Assembly (NCBI GenBank): GCA_934593275.1
Contig: CAKTQE010000004.1
Coordinates: 1 to 64,000 of the forward strand
DNA length: 64,000 bases
Origin: an uncultured Oscillospiraceae bacterium
GTDB taxonomy: Bacteria > Bacillota > Clostridia > Oscillospirales > Oscillospiraceae
Direction: 5' to 3'
Part shown: positions 24,705 to 32,788 of the stretch, piece by piece
Numbering within the stretch: the first letter of the stretch is position 1
How the letters are laid out: each line of letters opens with the position of its first letter
Made by a program: the position numbers and the translations under genes
Notes under the pieces: generated by a model
Database searches by the model: none
What the model was told of the DNA's origin: nothing
What the model saw: the letters and a program-made list of their open reading frames with translations, nothing else

Positions 24705-27464
24705 TTAAGAATTATTCATGACTTTCAGCTGTTGCTCCGTGATTGGTTGGCCGGTGCTGTCCAGGAAAGGCTGGTCCGTTTCGTAATAGCCCAGTTCCAC
24801 AGTGTCCCGGAAGGTGCAGCCCGTCAGCACGGGGCTTTCGCCCTGGATGGAGGCCAGGTGGGTATAGGTGTTTCCGGAGAAGGCTGTGTTTTGGAGGGTT
24901 ACTGCCCGGCAGGTTTCGGCTTTCAGCATGAGCAATGCGGTGCAGTCCTCCACCTGTAAATCCGTCAGACTGATCTCCTGGCAGCCCACCAGGTCAAACA
25001 GCGGGGAATACAGGGAGCCTCCCGCATTGCCGATTTTCCGGAAGCGGTTGTCTTTCACGGTAAACCGGGCGCACATCCGCAGATACAGCCCGCCCTCGGC
25101 GCAGTCGTGGATGGTGCTGTTCTGAACCGTCACGTCCCGGGTCTCGATGGCAACAATGCCGGTGGTGCCGCAGCCGTAGAGGTCACAGCTGTCCACGCTT
25201 CCGTTGCTGCACCCATCCATTCGGATGACGTTTCCGGAACAACTGCCCTGTTCCGGGGTATGTCCCAGGGTCAGGCCCTGGACCTGGAAATCCCGGCAGT
25301 TTTCAAAATGCAAGACGTTGGCGTATCTGGGCTGGGTCACGACCTCCACATCCCCCTGGCCAACGAGCCGCACCCCATCCGCCTGAATGGTCAGCTCCCA
25401 GCCGTCATAGGCTTCCGACCACCGGTAGGAACCGCTCAGGTTCGGTTCGCCGTAAGTCGCCGCATAAGTCAGGTCATAGGTACCCGGCTCTAAGTAAACG
25501 GTGGTGTTGGGGGCAATGGCCGCCAACAGGTCATCAACAGTGGATACCGTCACCTCCTGAGGCTCCACCGGCTCTTGGGGCTGTTCCGGTTCCGGTTCCG
25601 GCTCCGGGGTGGTTTCCACCGGAAGGGGTTCGGAATTGCCCGCCGCTTCCCACCGGGAGGTGGAAATGTCCCGGAAATTGCAGCCCTCGATTTGGGTTTC
25701 CTGCTTGGTTTGCAGCATCTCCTGCTCAAAGCTGCAATTCTGCACGGTGTTATAGGCAAAAACCAGCTTGCCCTCTCCATCGGCGGTTTCCAGCAGCCGG
25801 GAGGCCACACTGTTTTCAATCAGGCAGTTTTGCACCGTGGCCCCGGTGCAGCCTTTCAGCTCCACCAAAGGCCCCAGGCAGTTCATATCGTAAATATGAC
25901 AGTTGTCCACCAGTACATCCGAAGAATTGTACATGGTCAGGGCATTGTAGGTGCAGTCGTATAAATCGCTACTGTGCACGGTCAGGTTTTTGCTGCCCTG
26001 GGCGATGACGGCCACGGTGCCGCAGCCGAAAAGATAGAGGCTGCCGCCGTCTACCTGTCGGCAGTTTTCAAAATGCAGCACGCCCCCGCTGCAGTCCCCT
26101 TTCTGGGGGCTGTGGCCCACGGTCAGGTCCTGGAGCCACAGATTGGAGCTGTTGCGGAAATACAGGACGTTTGCATATCTGGGAGCGGCCAAAACCTGGG
26201 TTTTCTTCCCGACTTCTCCCCGGATGGAGAGATTCTGGACATTGTGGATCACCAGCTGATAGCCGTCAAACACCGGTTCCCAGCTGTAATAGGGGCTTTT
26301 GGTGGGCTGGCCGTAGTCCCGGGCGTCTAAGAGGTTATACTCGCCGGACCGGAGCCGCACATCCCGGTTGGGTCCGATGGCCCCCAGAAAATCCTCCACA
26401 TTGGAAACCGTCACCGTCTTTACAAGGTCCATGTTCGGCTGTCCCAGGTAATTGGCCTGGGGGAACCGCACCTGTTCCGGACCCAGCAGCAGCCCCAGGA
26501 CCGTCAAAACCACCGCCGCACCCAGGCCCAAAAGGACACCCAGCTTGGTATTCCGGTAGCCCATAATGGCCAGCAGCCGCCGCTTGAGATCCCGCTTCTC
26601 CGTGGAAAAAGTGGTGGCCCCGGCGGCAGCGGGCAGAGGATTGGCCGCTGCCATGGCAATGAGGGTCTCTCCGTAGGTCTGCTTCTCCACAGGAGTCATG
26701 TGCCGGATGACCCACTCGTCACAGCTCAGCTCACAGGCCCGGCCCAACTCCCGGCGAATCACATAGGTCAGGGGGTTAAACCACTGAATGGAGAACACCG
26801 TCACGGAAAACCACTTGTAAATAATGTCGTTCCGGCGAAAATGTACCAGTTCGTGGAGGAGAATGTTTTGAAGCATTTCCTCGCTGTAGCTGCCCTCCGG
26901 CAGCAATATTTTAGGCTGCACCATCCCCACCAGCATGGGCGATTCCAGATTTTTGGCCAGCAGCAGCCGGGGCTTTTGCCACAGGCCCTGAAACTGCCCG
27001 GCATTCTCCCACAGCAGTTCCTTTGTCACACTGCGCCGCGCCCGCACTACAAATCTCCAGTAGCTCAGCAGATACCAGCCAAAGGAGCCGATGGCCCCCG
27101 TCGCCCAGAACAGGGGCAGCAGCTTTTGAAGGGAGAGCCGCTGCACCTCTTTCTCAGCGGAATCGGTGGGGGTGGCATCCTGTTTCACAAAAGCTTCCTG
27201 CACAGCTTCCGTTTCCAGGGGGTAGGTTTCCCGTGGGGCCGTTGGCTCCGTAACGGTGGCCGTTTCCGGGGCGGGTGTCTGCCGGGGGGCCGTGGGCATG
27301 GCCCCCGGCAGGGGTACCAGAAACCGCAGCAGCACCACCAGCCAGGCATAATAATAAAAGGTGTTGGAAAGCTTTTTAAACACCAGCTTCTTTCCCAAAA
27401 GCAGCAGCAGTGCCAGCACCGAGCCGCCCAGGGTCAAAGACAAAAATAGATTCCAAATATTCAT
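24705..27464 (-). CDS. BlaR1-like M56 metallopeptidase with two beta-helix sensor modules
   Basis: A 919-residue membrane protein. The first 330 residues match the BlaR1/MecR1 membrane protease: N-terminal helices, LSNTFYYYAWLVVLLRFLVP, the zinc motif LLHELVHFRRND (HELVH near residue 202), WFNPLTYVIRRELGRACELS and CDEWV, and a last helix near 305-327. Classical BlaR1 then has a penicillin-binding domain. Here two right-handed beta-helix modules (about 345-600 and 625-890) replace it, joined by a Glu/Pro-rich linker (PEPEPEPEQPQEPVEPQE). Both modules share the PRYANVL-F, GH and YGCGT/FGCGT marks with the downstream lipoprotein. It overlaps the BlaI gene by four bases. The expected logic is ligand binding outside, protease activation inside and BlaI inactivation. 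Confidence 0.9.
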   Translation of the reverse strand: MNIWNLFLSLTLGGSVLALLLLLGKKLVFKKLSNTFYYYAWLVVLLRFLVPLPGAMPTAPRQTPAPETATVTEPTAPRETYPLETEAVQEAFVKQDATPTDSAEKEVQRLSLQKLLPLFWATGAIGSFGWYLLSYWRFVVRARRSVTKELLWENAGQFQGLWQKPRLLLAKNLESPMLVGMVQPKILLPEGSYSEEMLQNILLHELVHFRRNDIIYKWFSVTVFSIQWFNPLTYVIRRELGRACELSCDEWVIRHMTPVEKQTYGETLIAMAAANPLPAAAGATTFSTEKRDLKRRLLAIMGYRNTKLGVLLGLGAAVVLTVLGLLLGPEQVRFPQANYLGQPNMDLVKTVTVSNVEDFLGAIGPNRDVRLRSGEYNLLDARDYGQPTKSPYYSWEPVFDGYQLVIHNVQNLSIRGEVGKKTQVLAAPRYANVLYFRNSSNLWLQDLTVGHSPQKGDCSGGVLHFENCRQVDGGSLYLFGCGTVAVIAQGSKNLTVHSSDLYDCTYNALTMYNSSDVLVDNCHIYDMNCLGPLVELKGCTGATVQNCLIENSVASRLLETADGEGKLVFAYNTVQNCSFEQEMLQTKQETQIEGCNFRDISTSRWEAAGNSEPLPVETTPEPEPEPEQPQEPVEPQEVTVSTVDDLLAAIAPNTTVYLEPGTYDLTYAATYGEPNLSGSYRWSEAYDGWELTIQADGVRLVGQGDVEVVTQPRYANVLHFENCRDFQVQGLTLGHTPEQGSCSGNVIRMDGCSNGSVDSCDLYGCGTTGIVAIETRDVTVQNSTIHDCAEGGLYLRMCARFTVKDNRFRKIGNAGGSLYSPLFDLVGCQEISLTDLQVEDCTALLMLKAETCRAVTLQNTAFSGNTYTHLASIQGESPVLTGCTFRDTVELGYYETDQPFLDSTGQPITEQQLKVMNNS

Positions 27465-27835
27465 CGGTCATCCTCCACATGAAACAGGTCCCGCAGTTCC
27501 TCTATGTCCTGCTCCGTCAGGTCCTTGGAGCCGATGAGAGAGGCAACCAAAGCCTTGGCACTGCCCCGGAACAGCCGGTTTACCAGGCTGTCCGCCGCGG
27601 AGGCCGTGTATTCTTCCCGCCCCAGGGTGGGGCTATAGAGGTAAACCCCCGCCTTGGACCTGGTAAGTGCGCCCTTTTCCGTCAGTCGGGCAATCAGGGT
27701 TTTAATGGTGGTGGCCTCCCAGCCGGTACCCTGTAGGCCCTGGCGAATTTCCGCCACGCTTAAGGGCCGCCCGGCCTCCCACAGAAGGTTCATGATCTCG
27801 TATTCAGAATCCGTGATTTTCGGATGTTGTGCCAC
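27461..27835 (-). CDS. BlaI/MecI-family transcriptional repressor
   Basis: A winged-helix repressor of 124 residues from GTG 27835, which sits seven bases after AGGAGG; an ATG two codons earlier abuts the ribosome site and is less likely. Family features: ITDSEYEIMNLLWEAGRPLS, a recognition helix in GWEATTIKTLIARLTEKGAL, and the C-terminal dimerisation part. The LTRSKAGVYLYSP segment precedes the region where M56 partners cleave this family. It is first gene of the operon with the M56 protein, and two operator-like sites lie upstream, so autorepression is likely. Confidence 0.93.
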   Translation of the reverse strand: MAQHPKITDSEYEIMNLLWEAGRPLSVAEIRQGLQGTGWEATTIKTLIARLTEKGALTRSKAGVYLYSPTLGREEYTASAADSLVNRLFRGSAKALVASLIGSKDLTEQDIEELRDLFHVEDDR

Positions 27836-27864
27836 AAGCATCCCTCCTTTTTCTTTATACTCTC

Positions 27865-27893
27865 TATATACCACAAGAGACTACGGTTGTCAA
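27865..27893 (-). promoter_or_regulatory. Promoter of the blaI-M56 operon
   Basis: On the minus strand TTGACA (27888-27893) and TATATA (27865-27870) with a 17-base spacer. Operator 1 overlaps the -35 element. Confidence 0.7.
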
Positions 27894-27915
27894 CCCACTA
27901 AGACTACATTTGTAG
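27879..27915. promoter_or_regulatory. Two BlaI-type operators
   Basis: GACTACGGTTGTCAAC at 27879-27894 and GACTACATTTGTAGC at 27902-27916 fit the TACA-NN-TGTA core of BlaI/MecI operators; the second is perfect (CTACATTTGTAG). They are about two helical turns apart and cover the promoter. Confidence 0.75.
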
Positions 27916-28017
27916 CTTCTTAATAAAATCTTTCAAATTCTTTTTGTAAGCTCTTTTCTTTTGAAATCAAATCCTGTATAATAAAACCAACTCAGAAAAC
28001 ATTAGGAGGAATCCCTT

Positions 28018-28959
28018 ATGAAATACGGCTTCGGCGTGGATTTGGGCGGCACCACCGTCAAAATCGCCTATTTTGAGGAAACAGGAGAAATGCGCTCCAA
28101 GTGGGAGATCCCCACCAACCGAGAAAATGGCGGCAGCCAGATTTTGCCGGATATTGCGGCATCCATTGCTGAATTTTGCAAGTCCTGGAACATCCCCCGG
28201 GAGGACCTGCTGGGTATTGGCATTGGCGTTCCCGGTGCCGTCAGCAAGGGCGTTGTAAACTGCTGTGTCAACCTGGGCTGGGGCGTGGTGGCCATTGAGG
28301 AGGAGCTGTCCAAACTCACGGGGCTTCCTGTCAAGGCCAGCAACGATGCCAACGTGGCCGCTCTGGGCGAATACTGGAAAGGCGGCGGACTGGGCTGCGA
28401 CAATGTGGTCTTCGTCACCCTGGGTACCGGCGTTGGCGGCGGCATTATTGTAGACGGCAAGCTGATGAACGGTGCCCACGGCTCCGGCGGCGAGCTGGGC
28501 CACATGGTTCTGGACCCCAAAGAGACCGCCGTCTGCGGCTGCGGCAAGCGGGGCTGCGTGGAGCAGTATTGCTCTGCCACGGGCATTGTACGGCTGGCGG
28601 GACTGCGACTGGACAAGGACCAGGAGCCTTCCCGTCTGCGGGAACTGCCTCAAATCACCTGCCGGGATATTTTCGATGCCGCCAAGGCCGGGGACAAGGT
28701 AGCCGGTGAAATTCTGGAAGTCTACTTTGACTATATGGGCCAGTTCCTCGGCTCTGTCTGCTCTGCCATTGACCCGGATGCGGTGGTCATCGGCGGCGGC
28801 GTCAGCAAGGCCGGTCAGGTGCTGCTGGACGGCATTGCCCCCTACTTTAAGAAGTATGTCTTCCATGCGGCCTACGGCGTGAAATTTGCTCTGGCCTCCC
28901 TGGGAAATGACGCCGGTGCCTACGGCGCGTTCAAGCTGATTCTGGACGAAAGCAAGTAA
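28018..28959 (+). CDS. ROK-family sugar kinase, probable glucokinase
   Basis: Phosphorylates a hexose, most likely glucose, with ATP. 313 residues. The N-terminal phosphate loop reads VDLGGTTVKIAYF. GIGIGVPGAV, NDANVAALGEYW and FVTLGTGVGGGIIVDGKL follow. The ROK sugar/zinc segment is GAHGSGGELGHMV with CGCGKRGCVEQYCSA, where a His and three Cys bind zinc. The absence of an N-terminal HTH domain argues for an enzyme rather than a repressor. TATAAT at 27977-27982 and AGGAGGA precede ATG 28018. Confidence 0.92.
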   Translation: MKYGFGVDLGGTTVKIAYFEETGEMRSKWEIPTNRENGGSQILPDIAASIAEFCKSWNIPREDLLGIGIGVPGAVSKGVVNCCVNLGWGVVAIEEELSKLTGLPVKASNDANVAALGEYWKGGGLGCDNVVFVTLGTGVGGGIIVDGKLMNGAHGSGGELGHMVLDPKETAVCGCGKRGCVEQYCSATGIVRLAGLRLDKDQEPSRLRELPQITCRDIFDAAKAGDKVAGEILEVYFDYMGQFLGSVCSAIDPDAVVIGGGVSKAGQVLLDGIAPYFKKYVFHAAYGVKFALASLGNDAGAYGAFKLILDESK

Positions 28960-28976
28960 AAAACCGCCGGTTTTTT
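28958..28976 (+). terminator. Short terminator after the ROK kinase gene
   Basis: AAAAAACC-GCC-GGTTTTTT overlaps the stop codon region and is followed by CTTTTC. Confidence 0.55.
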
Positions 28977-29014
28977 CTTTTCAGACCCCCCTCTTTATAA
29001 AAATACTTTTCTCA

Positions 29015-29043
29015 TTGCAGTTTTCCCTTGTGTATGCTACAAT
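29015..29043 (+). promoter_or_regulatory. Promoter of the ABC exporter operon
   Basis: TTGCAG at 29015-29020 and TACAAT at 29038-29043 have a 17-base spacer. Confidence 0.6.
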
Positions 29044-29074
29044 GACAATTGTGTTTGGATAAGGAGGGGATTTT

Positions 29075-30856
29075 TTGATTTTCGGAAAGCACATCAATGC
29101 CTATTACCGCAAGTACGCGCTCTATCTGTTAACAGGACTTTTGGCCCTGTTTGCGGTGGACTACTTGCAGCTGTTGATTCCGGGTATTTACCGGACGGTG
29201 ATCAACGGCATGAACCAGGGCTATATTCTGGAAGACGGCGTGAAAGTCGCCTTTGATATGGACTATCTGCTGGACAAAATCTGTATGCCCATGGTGTATA
29301 TCGTTCTGGCCATTGTCCTGGGCCGATTCACCTGGCGCACCACCATTTTCGGTGCCGCCACCAAGGTGGAAACGGATTTGCGGGACAGGATGTTCCGCCA
29401 TGCCGAGACCCTGAGCCGGGAATATTACCAGGTCAACAAGGTCGGCACCCTGATGAGCCTGTTTACCAATGACTTGGACACCGTGCAGGAGTGCTACGGC
29501 TGGGGCTTTATGCAGTTTTTTGACCCCATCATCCAAGGCTCTCTGGCGGTTTGGAGAATGTGGAGCATGGACCATGTGCTGACGGTGCTGTCCCTCATTC
29601 CCATGGGGCTGCTCTTTGCCAGTGCCAGCATTGTGGGCAAGAACATGACCAAAAAGTGGGACTACCGCCAGGAATGCTTTTCTAAAATGTCCGACTTTGC
29701 CCAGGAGAGCTTCTCCGGCATTGCCGTGGTAAAGGCCTTTGTCAAAGAAACCAAGGAGCTTCTGGCCTTTGAAAAGCTGAACCGGGAGAGCGAGGTCTCC
29801 AATATTGATTACACCAAAATCGCCGTACTACTGCGGATTCTGGTCACCACCTTTGTAGAGAGCGTGATTTGCGTCATTCTGGGCTACGGCGGGTATCTGG
29901 TGTATCAGGGCCGGTTCAACGCCGGGCAGCTGATGGAATTCATCGGCTACTTTGGAGCCATCATCTGGCCCATTATGGCGGTGGCGGAACTCATCGACAT
30001 GACCTCCCGGGGTAAGGCTTCCCTTAAGCGCATCAGTGCCCTGCTGGATGCCCCCCAGAATGTGGCGGACCGGCCCGGTGTCCATGCACTGGAACACCCC
30101 CAGGGCCGCATTGAGTTCCGGGACCTGACCTTTACCTACCCCGACGGGGAGTTCCCCGCTTTGGAGCACGTCTCTTTCACCGTGGAACCTGGGGAGCGCA
30201 TCGGCCTGGTGGGCAGGACCGGCTCCGGAAAAACCACCCTGGTGGATTTGATATTGAGAACCTACAATGTGCCTGACGGCACGGTATTTCTGGACGGGCA
30301 GGATGTAAACGATTTGAGCATCCGCAGCGTCCGGGAGACCTGCGCCTATGTACCCCAGGACAATTTCCTGTTCTCGGATACCATTGAAAATAACATTGCC
30401 TTTGGCAGTACCCCCTCCGGTGCTCAGGAGATCCGGCAGGCAGCGGTGCTGGCAGACATTGACGGCAACATCCGGGACTTCCACCTGGGCTACCAGACGG
30501 TTCTTGGAGAACGAGGCGTGACTATCTCCGGCGGCCAGAAGCAGCGGCTGTCCATTGCCCGTGCGCTGATGAAAAATGCCCCCATTCTGATTCTGGACGA
30601 CTCCGTATCCGCCGTGGATACCAAGACGGAAAAAATCATTCTGGACAATCTGCGCACCACCCGCCAGGGAAAGACCACTCTGCTGATCGCCCACAGAATT
30701 TCCACCATTGAGCAGATGGACAAGGTTCTCTTTATTGACGGCGGAAAAGTCCAGGGCTTCGATACCCACGAAAAGCTCTACGAAACCAACTTAGAATACC
30801 GGAAAATGGTAGACCTGCAGCGGCTGGAACAGGAAGGAGGGGAAACCAATGGCTGA
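29075..30856 (+). CDS. ABC exporter half-transporter, degenerate-site subunit
   Basis: A 593-residue half-transporter with six membrane helices (about residues 1-320) and an ATPase domain. Walker A is GLVGRTGSGKTTLVD, the Q loop is YVPQDN, the signature is ISGGQKQRLS, and Walker B is ILILDDSVSAVD. In the last, Asp replaces the catalytic Glu, as in the degenerate site of TM287/288- and BmrCD-type heterodimers. Start is TTG 29075 behind AAGGAGG. The stop overlaps the next gene by eight bases. The substrate cannot be read; multidrug or peptide export is usual. Confidence 0.93.
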   Translation: MIFGKHINAYYRKYALYLLTGLLALFAVDYLQLLIPGIYRTVINGMNQGYILEDGVKVAFDMDYLLDKICMPMVYIVLAIVLGRFTWRTTIFGAATKVETDLRDRMFRHAETLSREYYQVNKVGTLMSLFTNDLDTVQECYGWGFMQFFDPIIQGSLAVWRMWSMDHVLTVLSLIPMGLLFASASIVGKNMTKKWDYRQECFSKMSDFAQESFSGIAVVKAFVKETKELLAFEKLNRESEVSNIDYTKIAVLLRILVTTFVESVICVILGYGGYLVYQGRFNAGQLMEFIGYFGAIIWPIMAVAELIDMTSRGKASLKRISALLDAPQNVADRPGVHALEHPQGRIEFRDLTFTYPDGEFPALEHVSFTVEPGERIGLVGRTGSGKTTLVDLILRTYNVPDGTVFLDGQDVNDLSIRSVRETCAYVPQDNFLFSDTIENNIAFGSTPSGAQEIRQAAVLADIDGNIRDFHLGYQTVLGERGVTISGGQKQRLSIARALMKNAPILILDDSVSAVDTKTEKIILDNLRTTRQGKTTLLIAHRISTIEQMDKVLFIDGGKVQGFDTHEKLYETNLEYRKMVDLQRLEQEGGETNG

Positions 30857-32735
30857 GTATCTGCCTCTATTGATCGTCGGTGCCGTCATCGGCCTGTTTA
30901 CCCTGATTTTTTTGGTGGCCTACCTGATTCTTAAAAAGAAAACCCAGGCCCAGACCAGCGAGCGGCACATGACCGACCGGGAGATCATCACAAGACTTGC
31001 CCGGTATGCTGCCCCCTATAAAAAGGATTTTATTCTGGTCTTTGTCATCATGCTCGTCTCCATTGCCTACGATGTGGTGTCGCCTTTGCTGGTGGCCCAA
31101 ATCCAAGGCACCATCAAGGGCCGCTTTGCCCTGCCCCAGCTGTACCGGCTGGTGGGGATTTACGCCGGGATATTGGCGGTGAGCATGGTCTGCACCTATT
31201 TCCAGGCCATGATTTTGCAGAAAACCGGCCAGAAAATCCTTTCCCAGCTGCGCTTAGACACCTTTACCCACATTGAGCAGCTCTCCCACGCCCAGCTGAA
31301 TCAGATTCCCGTGGGAAAGCTGGTGACGAGAGTGACCAACGACCCCAATTCCATCAGCTATCTCTTTACCAACATCCTGGTGACCCTGGCCAAAAACTCC
31401 CTGGTGATTCTGGGGGTCTTGGGGGGGATGCTCATACTGAACTACGCCCTGACCCTGATGGTTTTGTGCTTTGTGCCGTTTCTGGTGTTTTTCACCCTGG
31501 TGTTTCAGAAATTCGCCCGGGCGGTCCACCGCAGTGTCAACAACGCCCGGACGGACGTGAACACCTACCTTTCCGAAAACCTCTCCGGTATGAAAGTCAC
31601 CCAGATTTTCAACCAGGAGGACCGGAAAATGGAGGAATTTCTGGTACGCAGCCGGAAGCTGGAAAAGGCCAAGTTCCAGCGGATGTATGTCTTCGGTATT
31701 TTCCGGCCCATGGTCTATATGCTCTTTGTCAGCTCCAATCTGTTCCTGTTCTACATCGGCTGCAAGGGCTACATTCAGGACACCACGTTCTTAGGCCAGA
31801 CCATTACCAGCGAGATTCTGGTGGCCTTTTACATGTATATTTCCCGGTTCTTTAACCCCATCCAGGCTTTGGCTGAGCAGTTTGACATGCTGGAGCAGTC
31901 CTTCGCCGCGGCGGAAAAGATTTTCACCATTCTGGATATGGTACCCCAGGTGGTAGACGAGCCGGATGCGGTGGAGCTGGAGAAAATAAAAGGCGAAATC
32001 GAGTTTAAGGACGTGTGGTTTGCCTATGAGCCAGGGCAATGGGTGCTGCAAGGGGTCTCTTTCCACGTGGCCCCCAAGCAGACCGTGGCCTTTGTAGGTT
32101 CCACCGGCTCCGGAAAATCCACCATTTTGAGCCTTATTTGCCGGAACTACGACATTCAAAAGGGTCAAATCCTGATTGACGGCATGGACATCCGGAAAAT
32201 CAAAATTTCCTCTCTCCGCCGCCACTTCGGCCAGATGCTTCAGGATGTATTCCTCTTTTCCGGCGACATCCGGGGGAACATCTTGCTGCGGGAGCAGGGC
32301 ATTTCCGATGAGGAAATCTGGCAGGCCTGCCGCTATGTCAACGCCGATGGCTTCATCCGGAAGCTGGATCAGGGCCTGGACGAGGTGGTTCGGGAACAGG
32401 GCAACAACTTCTCCGCCGGTCAGCGGCAGCTGTTGAGCTTCGCCCGCACCGTTCTCCACAAGCCCTCCGTGATGATTCTGGACGAGGCCACCGCCAACAT
32501 TGACACCGAAACCGAGGTACTCATTCAGGACTCTCTGGAAAAAATGAAAAACATCGGCACCATGCTGATCGTGGCCCACCGCCTGAGTACCATCCAGCAC
32601 GCCGACAACATCATTCTCCTGTCCCACGGCAAAATTCTGGAACAAGGCACCCACCAACAGCTCCTCCACCTGAAAGGTGCCTACTACCAGCTCTACACCC
32701 TGCAATTCCGCAAGGAACAATTGGAAGAACAATAA
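30849..32735 (+). CDS. ABC exporter half-transporter, catalytic subunit
   Basis: The 628-residue partner of the preceding protein. An extra N-terminal helix (LPLLIVGAVIGLFTLIFLVA) precedes the usual six. Walker A is AFVGSTGSGKSTILS. Walker B is VMILDEATANID with the catalytic Glu, while the signature is the altered FSAGQRQLLS. The complementary pattern of altered motifs in the two subunits is what a heterodimer with one working ATP site shows. A long VVREQGNNFSAGQ loop and H-loop IVAHRLST are intact. Confidence 0.93.
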   Translation: MAEYLPLLIVGAVIGLFTLIFLVAYLILKKKTQAQTSERHMTDREIITRLARYAAPYKKDFILVFVIMLVSIAYDVVSPLLVAQIQGTIKGRFALPQLYRLVGIYAGILAVSMVCTYFQAMILQKTGQKILSQLRLDTFTHIEQLSHAQLNQIPVGKLVTRVTNDPNSISYLFTNILVTLAKNSLVILGVLGGMLILNYALTLMVLCFVPFLVFFTLVFQKFARAVHRSVNNARTDVNTYLSENLSGMKVTQIFNQEDRKMEEFLVRSRKLEKAKFQRMYVFGIFRPMVYMLFVSSNLFLFYIGCKGYIQDTTFLGQTITSEILVAFYMYISRFFNPIQALAEQFDMLEQSFAAAEKIFTILDMVPQVVDEPDAVELEKIKGEIEFKDVWFAYEPGQWVLQGVSFHVAPKQTVAFVGSTGSGKSTILSLICRNYDIQKGQILIDGMDIRKIKISSLRRHFGQMLQDVFLFSGDIRGNILLREQGISDEEIWQACRYVNADGFIRKLDQGLDEVVREQGNNFSAGQRQLLSFARTVLHKPSVMILDEATANIDTETEVLIQDSLEKMKNIGTMLIVAHRLSTIQHADNIILLSHGKILEQGTHQQLLHLKGAYYQLYTLQFRKEQLEEQ

Positions 32736-32756
32736 AAGTACCTTAGATAGATGAAA

Positions 32757-32788
32757 GCCGGACAGCGTTTGCTGTCCGGCCTGTTTTT
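32757..32788 (+). terminator. Terminator after the ABC operon
   Basis: GCCGGACAGC (32757-32766) pairs with GCTGTCCGGC (32771-32780), followed by CTGTTTTTT. Confidence 0.85.
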
